From NCBI GenBank assembly GCA_038260305.1, contig JBBSNY010000006.1, positions 62,001 to 126,000 of the forward strand: 64,000 nucleotides of DNA, given 5' to 3'. Source of the stretch: CADCVQ01 sp038260305. GTDB lineage: Bacteria > Actinomycetota > Thermoleophilia > Solirubrobacterales > Solirubrobacteraceae. The notes under the pieces were generated by a model that was not told the origin of the DNA, searched no databases, and saw only the letters and a program-made list of their open reading frames with translations. Every line of letters starts with the position of its first letter. Positions within the stretch are counted from its first letter, which is position 1. The translations under genes and the position numbers were made by a program. Shown here piece after piece: positions 15,623 to 24,017 of the stretch.

Positions 15623-16581
15623 CCGGTGGAGCTCGGCGCGAACACGTGGGCGATGACGCCGGCGCTCGTCGCGAGGTACGGCTTGTAGCCGTCGACGGCA
15701 ATCGCGCCGGCCGGAATCGTCATGACGTAGGTGTTCGGGTCGACGGTCACGGCCATCCCCTCACGAGCGCAGCCGCTCGGTCCGAGCCGCCCGATGACCT
15801 CGGTGACGGCGCTGCCCTCCTCCTCGGAGTCGACGACGAGCGTCCAGACCTGGGCACCGGCGCCGAGCGCCATGCTGAGGATCGAGTAGTCGTCCGTTTC
15901 GCCCTGGTTGTCGGTGATGCGCATCGAGCGCAGGTGCGCGGCGCCGACGGTCTGCGTGAACGCGTAGGACTGGTTGCCGGGTGCGACCGCGGCGACGGTG
16001 CTCCCGCGCAGGTCGACGCGGTCGATGTAGTGGCGGCCCTGGGGAGCGCGGAGGCGCTTCGCCGCGCCCTTGCCGGTGCGAATGAACAGGCCGGAGCGGC
16101 TGGCGTCATAGATGCCGGACCTGCCGTGCGCCTTCATGCACGTCAGGGCGTAGGCGACGCGGCTGCGCCAGCGCGCGGGCGCCGTCGTCAGCGTGCAGCG
16201 CTTCGGCGCGAGGTGCTTGTAGGTGACACGGTGACCCGAGAGGTCATCGGAGTAGGCCTTGCAGTTGCGCTCGTCGGAGCAGCGAATGTAGGTGAGGACG
16301 AGCCGGCCCGCGCCGTCATGCCCGAGATCGACCGACCGGTAGAGCGCCTCCGGCGCGCCGGGGACCGGGGCGAAGGCACCCGCGCCGGTGCGCCGCATGA
16401 GCTTGTAGTTCGGGGCGCTGCCGGCGACCTGCACGACCGTGCCGTCGAGCGCCGTCAGGAACTGCGCCCCGACGTCGGGCTGCAATGCCACGTCCGATGC
16501 GCCCGCGGCGGCCGGGGTCGTCGCTGCGATGGCGGTGAGTGTCAGACATGCGATGAGGGTTCGAGTGTTCACGCCCTCCAT
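15610..16581 (-). CDS. Secreted hypothetical protein, tandem paralogue A
   Basis: This is a 323-residue exported protein, the upstream member of a tandem pair. It has a signal peptide (LIACLTLTAIAATTPAAA). The shared pattern with paralogue B includes LTALDGTVVQV, VDLGHDGAGRLVLTYIRCSD, YSDDLSGHRVTY, PKRCTL and VDLRGSTVAAVA, all in the same order. The pair therefore arose by duplication. The repeated short beta motifs suggest a propeller-like domain, perhaps cell-surface sensing or binding. The ATG start is followed three codons later by a GTG alternative. There are no enzymatic motifs, so function is not assigned. Confidence 0.8.
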   Translation of the reverse strand: MEGVNTRTLIACLTLTAIAATTPAAAGASDVALQPDVGAQFLTALDGTVVQVAGSAPNYKLMRRTGAGAFAPVPGAPEALYRSVDLGHDGAGRLVLTYIRCSDERNCKAYSDDLSGHRVTYKHLAPKRCTLTTAPARWRSRVAYALTCMKAHGRSGIYDASRSGLFIRTGKGAAKRLRAPQGRHYIDRVDLRGSTVAAVAPGNQSYAFTQTVGAAHLRSMRITDNQGETDDYSILSMALGAGAQVWTLVVDSEEEGSAVTEVIGRLGPSGCAREGMAVTVDPNTYVMTIPAGAIAVDGYKPYLATSAGVIAHVFAPSSTGCPS

Positions 16582-16636
16582 GGTGCGCCCGGAGCATCCG
16601 CTTGCGGAGCACCCCAGGGCTAGATGTCGCCAACCC

Positions 16637-18007
16637 TTACGCGACGCTCGGGGCGCCCTCCGGCAGCGCCGCCAGCGCCGCGTCGAGATCGTCCTGGGAG
16701 AACTCGGGATCCTCGAGCGTGCCCGCGAGATAGGCGTCGTAGGCGGCGAGGTCGAAGTTGCCGTGGCCGCAGAGCCCGAACAGGATCACGCGCTGGTCGC
16801 CGGCCTCCTTCGCGGCCAGCGCCTCGTCGATCGCAGCGCGGATCGCGTGCGCCGGCTCGGGCGCCGGGATGATCCCCTCGTGGCGGGCGAACTGCAGCGC
16901 CGCCGCGAACGTCTCGTTCTGGCGGTAGGCCTTCGCCTCGATCATGCCGGCCTTGAGCAGCGCGCAGACCATCGGCGCGTCGCCGTGGTAGCGCAGACCG
17001 CCGGCGTGCAGCGGCGGCGGCACGAAGTCGTGACCGAGCGTGTACATGGGCATCAGCGGCGTGAGCCCGGCGGTGTCGCCGAAGTCGTACGCGTAGACAC
17101 CCTTCGTCAGCGTCGGACAGGCCGCCGGCTCGACCGCCAGGAAGCGCGGGCCGCAGCCGTCCGCGCTGTGCAGCTTGCGCCGGATCCAGGGGAACGTCAG
17201 GCCGCCGAAGTTCGAGCCGCCGCCGACGCAGCCGATGATGACGTCGGGCTCCTCGCCGGCCATCTCCATCTGCGCGATCGTCTCCTGGCCGATGACCGTC
17301 TGGTGCAGCAGCACGTGGTTCAGGACCGAGCCGAGCGCGTAGTTGGCGTCGGGGTCCTGCGCGGCGACCTCGACGGCCTCGGAGATCGCGATCCCGAGCG
17401 AGCCGGTCGGGTGCTGCGCGTTCGCGATGCCCGACTGCGTGCGCTGCGACGGTGAGCGGTGGACGGTCGCGCCCCACGTCTGCATCATCGAGCGCCGGTA
17501 GGGCTTCTGGTCGTACGACGAGCCGACCATGAAGACCTCGCAATCGAGGCCGAACAGCGAGCAGGCGAAGGCCAGCGACGAGCCCCACTGGCCGGCGCCG
17601 GTCTCGGTCGTCAGGCGCTTGATGCCCGCCTGCGCGTTCGCGTAGGCCTGCGGCACCGCGGTGTTCGGCTTGTGCGAGCCGGCCGGCGAGCCGCCCTCGT
17701 ACTTGTAGTAGATGTGCGCCGGCGTGCCGAGCGCCTGCTCGAGGCGCCGCGCGCGAAACAGCGGCGTCGGGCGCCACAGCTTGTAGACCTCGCGCACCGC
17801 GTCGGGGATCTCGATCTCCGGCTCGCCGGAGACCTCCTGCATGATGAGCTCGACCGGGAAGATCGGCGTCAGGTCGGGCGGGCCCGCGGGCTCCATCGTG
17901 CGCGGGTTCAGCGGCGGCAGCGGCGCGCCTGGGAGGTCGGGGAGGAGGTTCACCCAATGGGTCGGGATCGCGTCCTCGGAGAGGAGGTACTTCGTCGACT
18001 CGGCCAT
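16637..18007 (-). CDS. TrpB2-type PLP-dependent enzyme (tryptophan synthase beta-like)
   Basis: This is a 456-residue PLP enzyme of fold type II, matching the TrpB2 branch of tryptophan synthase beta chains rather than canonical TrpB1. It has the N-terminal extension typical of TrpB2, LWRPTPLFRARRLEQ, and the PLP lysine in AGSHKPNTA. Next come ETGAGQWGSSLA, VGGGSNFGG for the phosphate loop, and GLCGHGNFDL near the end. No trpA or other trp gene is nearby, which fits TrpB2 acting as a stand-alone indole or serine-using enzyme. The ATG at 18007 is chosen because codons further upstream lack family sequence and run into the repeat region. Confidence 0.9.
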   Translation of the reverse strand: MAESTKYLLSEDAIPTHWVNLLPDLPGAPLPPLNPRTMEPAGPPDLTPIFPVELIMQEVSGEPEIEIPDAVREVYKLWRPTPLFRARRLEQALGTPAHIYYKYEGGSPAGSHKPNTAVPQAYANAQAGIKRLTTETGAGQWGSSLAFACSLFGLDCEVFMVGSSYDQKPYRRSMMQTWGATVHRSPSQRTQSGIANAQHPTGSLGIAISEAVEVAAQDPDANYALGSVLNHVLLHQTVIGQETIAQMEMAGEEPDVIIGCVGGGSNFGGLTFPWIRRKLHSADGCGPRFLAVEPAACPTLTKGVYAYDFGDTAGLTPLMPMYTLGHDFVPPPLHAGGLRYHGDAPMVCALLKAGMIEAKAYRQNETFAAALQFARHEGIIPAPEPAHAIRAAIDEALAAKEAGDQRVILFGLCGHGNFDLAAYDAYLAGTLEDPEFSQDDLDAALAALPEGAPSVA

Positions 18008-18100
18008 GCAGCCGACCCTAACCGTTTGCGTGGGTCCAGCGACCCCATCATCAGCCTCCGTCGGTCGGCGACGCCTGCTCGACAAAGTTTCGGTCGGACA

Positions 18101-18216
18101 GGTGCATCTGTGACGGATCAACCGGCCACCCGACGACACCCGGAGGATTCGACACCAAATGGATGCATCTGTGAGGGCTGCAGAATCGGCCGGCGTTGAG
18201 CCGTCAAAGATGCACC
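18101..18216 (+). repeat. Dispersed 116-bp palindromic repeat, copy 1
   Basis: This copy begins GGTGCATCTGTGACGG and ends CCGTCAAAGATGCACC, giving terminal inverted repeats that differ at one base. Internal landmarks are GACACCCGGAG and ATGGATGCATCTG. The same layout occurs in inverted orientation at 27585-27701, with most positions matching. Both copies are intergenic. The 18008-18341 spacer otherwise shows no gene. It could be a MITE-type or REP/BIME-type element; no target duplication was identified. Confidence 0.8.
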
Positions 18217-18341
18217 AGCGTCAGCCATGCGGCGCTCGACCTCACCTCACCGCCGCGACGTTCGCCCGCGCCTGGCTCCGCTGCAACCACTTTCGCGACG
18301 AGGCGGGCGGCAGCGCCGCCCCGTGGCTGTTTTGCGACGCT

Positions 18342-18893
18342 TCAGTTCACGCTTGGGTCGATCGGCATCCGCGCGACGACCGCGAAGTGACCGCCCTTGC
18401 GCGCCAGCACCCGCTGCCACAGCACGTCGGGATCGGGATCGAAGATGTCGTCGATCCCGGCGGGCGCCACGAACCAGTCGTCGCGCGCGAGCTCGGCGTC
18501 GAGCTGGCCCGGGCCCCAGCCGGCATAGCCGGCGAACACGCGCGCGCGCCGCGTCGTGCCGACGAGGTCATCGACGTCGCTGCCGTCGCCCATGAGCCCG
18601 ACCGAGCCGAGCACTGGGATTGCCGCCATGGAAGCGTCCTCGAAGTCGGCCAGCACGAGCAGCGCCTCGGGCTGGACCGGTCCGCCCTCGTCGATCGTCG
18701 CCTCGTCCCCGACGAGCGGGGCCAGCGCGGGCGCCGACTCGCCGACGATCAGCTCGCCCGCGCGGTTGAGCACGAGCCCGAGCGCGCCCTCCTGGCTGTG
18801 CTCGCAGACGAGTACGACGGTGCGAGCGAAGTTCGGGTCCGGCAGCGTCGCGCCGGCGATCAGGAGCTGTCCGCGCAAGGAGTCGATCTGCAT
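18342..18893 (-). CDS. YqgE/AlgH-family protein (UPF0301)
   Basis: This is a 183-residue cytoplasmic protein of the YqgE/AlgH family. It has the family N-terminus SLRGQLLIAGATLPDPNFARTVVL, given as RGQLLIAGATLPDPNF, then HSQEGALGLVLNR, GGPVQPEALLVL, the FAGYAGWGPGQLDAEL signature and the DWFVAP motif. Length and motif order are normal. The molecular role is uncertain; AlgH was named for alginate regulation in Pseudomonas, but the family is widespread and structural work has not fixed a function. It is monocistronic and ends 125 bp past the dispersed repeat. Confidence 0.93.
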   Translation of the reverse strand: MQIDSLRGQLLIAGATLPDPNFARTVVLVCEHSQEGALGLVLNRAGELIVGESAPALAPLVGDEATIDEGGPVQPEALLVLADFEDASMAAIPVLGSVGLMGDGSDVDDLVGTTRRARVFAGYAGWGPGQLDAELARDDWFVAPAGIDDIFDPDPDVLWQRVLARKGGHFAVVARMPIDPSVN

Positions 18894-18939
18894 CTTCTAC
18901 CCGTTCCGGGCGTCTGGAGTGAGGTTCATGAGCCGACTC

Positions 18940-19683
18940 TCACACAAGTAGGACGATCGCCACGACGATGCCGTAGGCGATGACGAGGCCGCGCAGCAGC
19001 GCTGCCGACAGGCGCCGCGCGACGCGCACGCCCGCGACGCCGCCGAGCAGGCACGTCGCTCCGACGATCAGCGCCGCGTCCCACGCGATCGGCCCGAAGA
19101 GCGCGAAGCCGACCGCGCTGACGAGCGCGACGAGCAGCGACAGCAGGCCCTTGAGGGCATTGAGGCGCTGCAGATCGTCGGGCCGCAGCGCGCCGAGCAG
19201 CGCGAGCAGGACGATCCCCAGGCCGGCGCCGAAGTAGCCGCCGTAGAGCGTCGCCGCGAAGACCGCACCGTGCAGCGCGGGCGCCGAGCGGGTGCGTCGA
19301 CTGCGCTGCGCGAACACGGCCGCGCGCGGCTGCAGCGCGAGCAGCAGGCAGGCCGCGAGGATGAGCCACGGCACGATCGCCTCGAACACCGAGGCCGGGC
19401 TGACGAGCAGCAGTGCGGCGCCCGCCGCGGCGCCGAGCACGGTCGTCGGCACGAGCGCGCGGATCCGTTCGCGCTGGGCGGAGAGCTCGTCGCGGTAGGC
19501 GAGCGAACCGCCGAGGTAGCCGGGCAGCAGCGCGATCGAGTTCGTGACGTTCGCGGTCACGCTCGGAAAGCCCGCGGCGAGCAGGGCCGGGAACGAGATC
19601 AGCGAGCCGCCGCCCGCGACCGCGTTGACGGCGCCGGCGGCGAAACCCGCCGCGGCCAACAGGGCCGCCGTGCCCGCGTCCAT
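18940..19683 (-). CDS. TauE/SafE-family sulfite/anion exporter
   Basis: This is a 247-residue integral membrane protein with about seven to eight hydrophobic segments. It begins AAGFAAGAVNAVAGGGSLISFP, the typical TauE/SafE repeat with NAVAGGGSLI, and repeats a related motif in ATLYGGYFGAGLGIVLL. This two-fold pattern marks the DUF81/TauE family, which exports sulfite, sulfoacetate or related anions. The substrate here is unknown. The start is the ATG whose product begins directly with the first membrane helix; the much longer frame upstream is antisense noise. Confidence 0.9.
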   Translation of the reverse strand: MDAGTAALLAAAGFAAGAVNAVAGGGSLISFPALLAAGFPSVTANVTNSIALLPGYLGGSLAYRDELSAQRERIRALVPTTVLGAAAGAALLLVSPASVFEAIVPWLILAACLLLALQPRAAVFAQRSRRTRSAPALHGAVFAATLYGGYFGAGLGIVLLALLGALRPDDLQRLNALKGLLSLLVALVSAVGFALFGPIAWDAALIVGATCLLGGVAGVRVARRLSAALLRGLVIAYGIVVAIVLLV

Positions 19684-19755
19684 TGGCGGCAGCGTCGCAC
19701 ACGGCGCGGCCGGGTACACGCAACGCCAGTCACGACACGAAGGAGGCCGACGGCG

Positions 19756-20010
19756 ATGGCAGGCGACCACGGACCGACGATTCAGGACGATGCCCGCTAC
19801 GAGGCGCTGCGCCACGAAGGCATGAGCAAACAGAAGGCCGCGCGGATCGCGAACACCGACGCCCACGAGGCGGGCGTGCGCGGCGGCAAGGCCGAGAACT
19901 ACGAGGACCGCACGAAGGACGAGCTGCTCGAGCGCGCACGCGAACTCGACATCGACGGGCGCTCGAAGATGAGCAAAGGCGAGCTCATCGAGGCGCTGCG
20001 CACCGGCTGA
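19756..20010 (+). CDS. Small DUF7218/Rho-N-like protein
   Basis: This is an 84-residue hydrophilic protein with a strong AGGAGG site nine bases before the ATG. The N-terminal part has EGMSKQKAARIANTDAH, and the C-terminal part has TKDELLERARELDIDGRSKM followed by SKGELIEALR, which resembles the Rho termination factor N-terminal (SAP-like) fold. Proteins of this layout are common in actinobacteria and plausibly bind nucleic acid. The gene is divergent from the TauE exporter, sharing a 72-bp spacer. The function is not established. Confidence 0.85.
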   Translation: MAGDHGPTIQDDARYEALRHEGMSKQKAARIANTDAHEAGVRGGKAENYEDRTKDELLERARELDIDGRSKMSKGELIEALRTG

Positions 20011-20074
20011 GCGCCGTGCCTGTCCTGGGTCCGGGTCGTCTCGCGACCCCAAGCCCGGACGCGAAGGGATGATG

Positions 20075-20863
20075 TCAGGGCGCGCAGTTCGCGCGCTGTA
20101 GCTGCCGGACCGCGGCCGCGTCGCCGCGCGTGGCCGCCTGCGCCGCGACCGCTTGCGTGGATCGCTCGCCGGGTGGCGTGGCGGACCGCGTCGCCGGCCA
20201 GTTGCCCGCGTCGCCGAGCACGCGCACGGCGTGCGCCATCCGTGCGCTGTCGCCACGTGCGACGCCATCCAGCCACGACCCCATCCACTGGCACCCCGCG
20301 ACGAACTCGAGCGAGCTGCGCAGGCCGGTCGCGGACTCGGCCGACGGCTCGTCGGCCGCGATCGCCGCCTCGAACGCGTCGAAGCTTGCGCCCGGCGGCA
20401 GCGGGATGTCGCCTGCCATGCGGTCGATGACGGCGCCGATGTCGGTGCCGTGCAGCCGCAGGATCTCACCGCTGTCGCCGGGCTCGACGGTGGAGGCGCT
20501 GCGGCCGGTGCGGGCGCTGAACCAGTTCGTCGTCGCGCCCGCGGTCGCGACGCCGGCGGTCGCCACGAGCAGCGCGACGGCGCCGCCGCGCCGCAGTCCT
20601 CGCCGCTGACGCGCCGTGACGCGCGGCAGGCGGTCGACGTCCGACCCGCGCGAGCGACCGGGGAGCGATGCTGGCGGGCCCATTTCGGGCGCGCGGTCGT
20701 TACGGGCGCGGCGCGAGCGACCCGCGGGCCAAGCGTGCGGCGCGGCCGCGGCCGAGCCGGCCTCGAGGATCGCCGACAGCAGCGCGTCGAGCTGCGGCTC
20801 GGGGGTTGCGACCTCGTCCACGGGGTTGGCAGCGGCGAGGCGCTCGAACAGGGCGTCGCTCAT
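20075..20863 (-). CDS. Putative anti-sigma-type membrane protein
   Basis: This is a 262-residue protein with a cytoplasmic N-terminal region of about 90 residues, one membrane segment (GAVALLVATAGVATAGATTNWF) given as AVALLVATAGVATAGA, and an extracytoplasmic C-terminal half with two cysteines (GCQWMG and the C-terminal ANCAP). It overlaps the upstream ECF sigma gene by four bases, which is the standard arrangement for a cognate anti-sigma factor. It lacks a visible zinc HC2 motif. The role as anti-sigma is inferred from operon position and topology only. Confidence 0.75.
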   Translation of the reverse strand: MSDALFERLAAANPVDEVATPEPQLDALLSAILEAGSAAAAPHAWPAGRSRRARNDRAPEMGPPASLPGRSRGSDVDRLPRVTARQRRGLRRGGAVALLVATAGVATAGATTNWFSARTGRSASTVEPGDSGEILRLHGTDIGAVIDRMAGDIPLPPGASFDAFEAAIAADEPSAESATGLRSSLEFVAGCQWMGSWLDGVARGDSARMAHAVRVLGDAGNWPATRSATPPGERSTQAVAAQAATRGDAAAVRQLQRANCAP

Positions 20864-21447
20864 GAGGTGGGCTCCATCGAAGCCGTCGGCGCGAGCCGGC
20901 CGGCAGGCTCGTCGAGCAGCGCCCCGAGCCGGCCGCGGGCGCGGTGCAGGCGCATTCGCAGCGTCGCCGGCCGGCAGTCGAGGGCGCGAGCGGCGTCCGC
21001 CGTGTCAAGCCCCTCCCAGGCGACGAGCAGCAGGACCTCGCGGTCGGCCTCGCCGAGCCTGGCGAGCGCCGCGGCGAGCGCGCCGTCGCCTGCCACCACG
21101 GGAGTGAGGCAGCCTCGCGCCGTCGCGTCCGTCTCGCCCGCGCCGTCGCCATCGACTGTGCCGGAGTAGGCCGCGCCCGGCGCGGCCTGCGTGCCGAGCC
21201 GGTCGACGAGCGCCGCCCGCCGGCCGGCCGCGCGGCGCTGGTTGGCGAGCACCCGCCGTGCGACGCCGTAGAGCCACGGAAGCTGGGCGTCGCCGGGCGC
21301 CTCGCCGAAGCGCCGCCAGGCGACGAGGAACGTCTCGGCGACGACGTCGCGAGCATCATCCGGGCTTGTCCGCCGCAGGGCGTAGGCGAGCACCGCGTCG
21401 TGGTGGGCGCGGAAGCTGCGCTCGAACTCCGCCGGATCGCGCCCCAT
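20860..21447 (-). CDS. ECF-type RNA polymerase sigma factor
   Basis: This is a 195-residue sigma-70 family factor. Region 2 is visible in RSFRAHHDAVLAYALRRT and ARDVVAETFLVAWRRF; PWLYGVARRVLANQRR follows. Region 4 is ALARLGEADREVLLLVAWEG with the HTH in DAARALDCRPATLRMRLHRAR. A 45-residue spacer between regions 2 and 4 is somewhat long and glycine-rich. The ATG start overlaps nothing upstream, and the frame continues with unlikely sequence beyond it. It should drive an envelope or stress regulon and is coupled to the adjacent anti-sigma-like gene. Confidence 0.9.
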   Translation of the reverse strand: MGRDPAEFERSFRAHHDAVLAYALRRTSPDDARDVVAETFLVAWRRFGEAPGDAQLPWLYGVARRVLANQRRAAGRRAALVDRLGTQAAPGAAYSGTVDGDGAGETDATARGCLTPVVAGDGALAAALARLGEADREVLLLVAWEGLDTADAARALDCRPATLRMRLHRARGRLGALLDEPAGRLAPTASMEPTS

Positions 21448-21646
21448 GACAAGCAAGTGTCCGTCACATCGTCGATCGTCACAGCACGGTGAGCACCGCC
21501 TTGCCGCGTACGCGGTCGCGCACCTCGCGGCAGACCAGACGCTGCGATCCGGCGGCAACGGCTTCGACCCCCGCTGCCCGCCACTGGGTGCCTGCTGCTT
21601 CAAATCGCCGCTGTGGCTGCGGTCTCCGAGCTCGCCGTCGAGATCG

Positions 21647-22219
21647 TCACCCGTCGCCGTCGCGCTCGACGGCATCCTCAGCCGGCTGGCGGGACGATTC
21701 GGGCGTTATAGCTGCCTGCGGCTTCGCCGGCACGCCGCCGACGTGGCCGCCCGGGGCGACGTCGTGTGTGACGACCGAGTGTGGATCGACGATCGCGCCC
21801 GCGCCGATCGTGATCCCGCGCAGGATGCTCACCCCGAGGCCGATCCGCGCACCTTCGCCGATCGTCACGGGCGAGGACTCCAGCGGCTGCACGCGGATCG
21901 GGCGCTCGACGTCGGAGAAGACGTGGTCGAAGTCGACGATGACGACGCCGTCGTCGAGGCGGGCGCCGGCGCCGATCGTCACGCCGCTGTGGGCGACGAG
22001 CGTGCAGCGCGCGCCGAGCACGCTGCCGGCGCCGAGCTCGACGCGGCCCGCCGCGACCGCGATCCGCGTCGCCTCGCCGATCCGGCAGCCGTCGCCGAGG
22101 ATGAGGCACGCGCCGCCGTTGCCATTGACCTGCAGGCTCACGCGGCGGCCGACCATGACGTCGCGCCCGCGCGCCACGCCGGGATTGCGCCTGCGGCGCA
22201 GGGGGAGGACGAGACGCAT
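21647..22219 (-). CDS. Hexapeptide-repeat acyltransferase (LbH fold)
   Basis: This is a 190-residue protein whose body is left-handed beta-helix hexapeptide repeats such as IGEATRIAVAAGRVELGAGS, LGARCTLVAHSGVTIGAGA and IGEGARIGLGVSILRG. A loop with VDFDHVFSD, containing a histidine in the position used for catalysis, resembles the CatB/maa-type acetyltransferases and WbbJ-like wall sugar acetyltransferases. It ends GGVPAKPQ, as in that family. The acceptor is unknown. The gene stands downstream of the SGNH hydrolase and methyltransferase genes, separated by the heptamer repeat. Confidence 0.88.
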   Translation of the reverse strand: MRLVLPLRRRRNPGVARGRDVMVGRRVSLQVNGNGGACLILGDGCRIGEATRIAVAAGRVELGAGSVLGARCTLVAHSGVTIGAGARLDDGVVIVDFDHVFSDVERPIRVQPLESSPVTIGEGARIGLGVSILRGITIGAGAIVDPHSVVTHDVAPGGHVGGVPAKPQAAITPESSRQPAEDAVERDGDG

Positions 22220-22233
22220 CCGAGGATGCTACG

Positions 22234-22296
22234 GGGCGGTGGGCGGTGGACGGCGGACGGCGGACGGCGGGCGGTGGACGGTGGGCGGTGGACGGC
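22234..22296. repeat. Tandem heptamer repeat (GGRCGGY) x 9
   Basis: Nine head-to-tail 7-base units alternate GGGCGGT, GGACGGC and GGACGGT without interruption. The array begins 15 bp upstream of the acyltransferase start, on its minus-strand promoter side. It may affect promoter spacing or arise from replication slippage. No mapped function. Confidence 0.8.
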
Positions 22297-22316
22297 GCGC
22301 GTCGTGGGTCGTGGGT

Positions 22317-22340
22317 CGGCCGGCCGCCCGCGGCCGGCCG
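22317..22340 (-). terminator. GC-rich hairpin after the SGNH hydrolase gene
   Basis: CGGCCGGCCGC at 22317-22327 pairs perfectly with GCGGCCGGCCG at 22330-22340, giving an 11-bp stem with a 2-base loop. It lies 9 bases past the SGNH hydrolase stop on the minus strand. No U-tract follows, so it could be a terminator of the GC-rich type or simply a stable RNA end. Confidence 0.45.
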
Positions 22341-22349
22341 TCGGCGCGC

Positions 22350-23024
22350 TCAGCGCGGTGGGCGCAGCCGCTCGAACGTGCGCCGCTTGAGATCGCGCGC
22401 CAGCGCCACGGCATGGGCCGGCGCGTGGCGCGCGCGGCGGCCCTTGCGCTCACCGGCGAGGTCGGACGGCATCACGTCGGCGCCGAGCGCAAGGGCGGCG
22501 CGATCGGCGATCTCGAGCTGGCCGAGCGCCGTCGGGTGGACGGCGTCGGGCAGGATGAGCGTCCAGCCGGCGAAGTCCGACAGGTCGCCGACGATCGCGT
22601 CGTGGCGGGCGGCGACCCGCCGGATCGCCTCCTTCGCGAGCCGCGGTTTCGGCGCCGACGGCGGGCGACCGAGGTCGTAGGGGATCGTCAGCATGAGCAG
22701 CTTGCTCGCGCGCGCCGCGAGCCCGGCCGCGACGGCGTCGAGATCGCGCTCGTAGGCGGCGGGGTCGAAGCTCGGGTTGCGCACGTCGTTGACACCCGCG
22801 TAGAGCGCCGCGATGTCGTAGCGCGCGCGCACCCGCGGCAGCTGCTCGTGCAGGACGTCGGCGACGACCGCGCCGTCGACGGCATAGGACGTGAACGGCA
22901 GGTCGAGCGCCTGCGCGAGCCACAGCGCCCACGACCGCGCCGTCACGCCGAGCGTCATCGTGCCCTCGCCGACGGTGATGCTGTCGCCGAGCGCGACGAG
23001 TCCCAGTCGGCAGGGCGCGCTCAT
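22350..23024 (-). CDS. SGNH/GDSL hydrolase
   Basis: This is a 224-residue esterase/lipase-type hydrolase. Block I is VALGDSITVGEG with the catalytic serine, block III is YAGVNDVRNP with the oxyanion asparagine, and block V is LPDAVHPTALGQ with the Asp-His pair. There is no signal peptide, so it acts in the cytoplasm or is exported non-classically. The ATG overlaps the stop of the methyltransferase gene (ATGA), so the two are translationally coupled. Substrate unknown. Confidence 0.92.
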   Translation of the reverse strand: MSAPCRLGLVALGDSITVGEGTMTLGVTARSWALWLAQALDLPFTSYAVDGAVVADVLHEQLPRVRARYDIAALYAGVNDVRNPSFDPAAYERDLDAVAAGLAARASKLLMLTIPYDLGRPPSAPKPRLAKEAIRRVAARHDAIVGDLSDFAGWTLILPDAVHPTALGQLEIADRAALALGADVMPSDLAGERKGRRARHAPAHAVALARDLKRRTFERLRPPR

Positions 23025-23959
23025 CGTGCTCGCTTGCGCCCCGCGATCATGAGGTTGTAGAAGACCGCCGGTGGCAGGCGTCCCTCGAGCAGCGCGACAT
23101 CGACGCGCTGGAGCAGCAGGTAGCCGCGGAAGGCGTACTGGCGCCACAGCCACGGCACGTCGTCGGGCACGGCGGTCGCCTCCAGCGTGCGGTTCATCCA
23201 GCCGAACCAGTTCGCGAGCAGCTCCTCGCCGCGGACCGCGACGTCCTCGAAGCCGGCGCCGCGCGCCCACGTCTCGAGGTCGTCGGGCGTGAAGGCATGG
23301 ACGTCGACGAATCCTTCCAGCGACTCCCCGTCGAGGCCGTCGTGGTCCTCGTGGTGCTTGACCCATGCCGGCCCGTCGCCGTCCGCGGCTCGCGCGCCCA
23401 TCGCGTAGCGCCAGGCCGGTGCGAGGCGCATCGCCGCGTCCTTCGGGTAGGCGGCGATGCGGTCGCCGGTCTGCGATGGCTCGCCCGCGAAGACGAAGCG
23501 CCCAGCGGGCTTCAGCACGCGTTCGAACTCGGCGAACGCGCGATCGAGGTGGGGGATGTGGTGCAGGACGGCGTGACCGAGCACGAGGTCGAACGAGTCG
23601 TCGGGGAATGGCAGCGCCTCGGCGTCGCAGGCGACCGTCGTGACATCGACGCCGATCCGCGCGGCGTTGGCCTGCGTGACGTCGAGCATCCCGGGTGAGA
23701 TGTCGGTCGCCGTCGCGTCGCGCACAACGCCGTCCTGCAGCATGTTCAGGGTGAAGTAGCCGGTGCCGCAGCCGATCTCCAGCGAGCGCTCGAACGTCGG
23801 CAGCGGCTTGCCGAGCAGCTTGTGCAGCTTTCCGCGGACCTGGTTGCGCCCGACGTCGCCGTAGTCGACGCCCCACTTCGTGTCGTAGTGCTCGGCGGCG
23901 GCGTCGTGGTAGCGGGTGTTGACGTCGCGAATCGCCTCCGCGCTGGCGGGTGCTGCCAT
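23021..23959 (-). CDS. Class I SAM-dependent methyltransferase
   Basis: This is a 312-residue methyltransferase of the ubiE/Methyltransf_11 type. Motif I is LEIGCGTGYFTLNML, motif II is ATDISPGMLDV, and later motifs are DAEALPFPDDSFDLVLG and VLKPAGRFVFAGEP. A C-terminal extension of about 130 residues with many aromatics (LLANWFGWMNRTLEA, AFRGYLLLQ) may hold a lipid or other substrate. The ATG at 23959 is preferred because it places AIRDVNTRYHDAAAEHYD at the N-terminus; the frame opens 20 codons earlier. It is coupled to the SGNH hydrolase. Confidence 0.9.
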   Translation of the reverse strand: MAAPASAEAIRDVNTRYHDAAAEHYDTKWGVDYGDVGRNQVRGKLHKLLGKPLPTFERSLEIGCGTGYFTLNMLQDGVVRDATATDISPGMLDVTQANAARIGVDVTTVACDAEALPFPDDSFDLVLGHAVLHHIPHLDRAFAEFERVLKPAGRFVFAGEPSQTGDRIAAYPKDAAMRLAPAWRYAMGARAADGDGPAWVKHHEDHDGLDGESLEGFVDVHAFTPDDLETWARGAGFEDVAVRGEELLANWFGWMNRTLEATAVPDDVPWLWRQYAFRGYLLLQRVDVALLEGRLPPAVFYNLMIAGRKRAR

Positions 23960-24017
23960 GTCGCCCAGTCTATGCGCGACCATTTCCATTCGCGGTCGTG
24001 CCGCGTACCGTTTGCCC

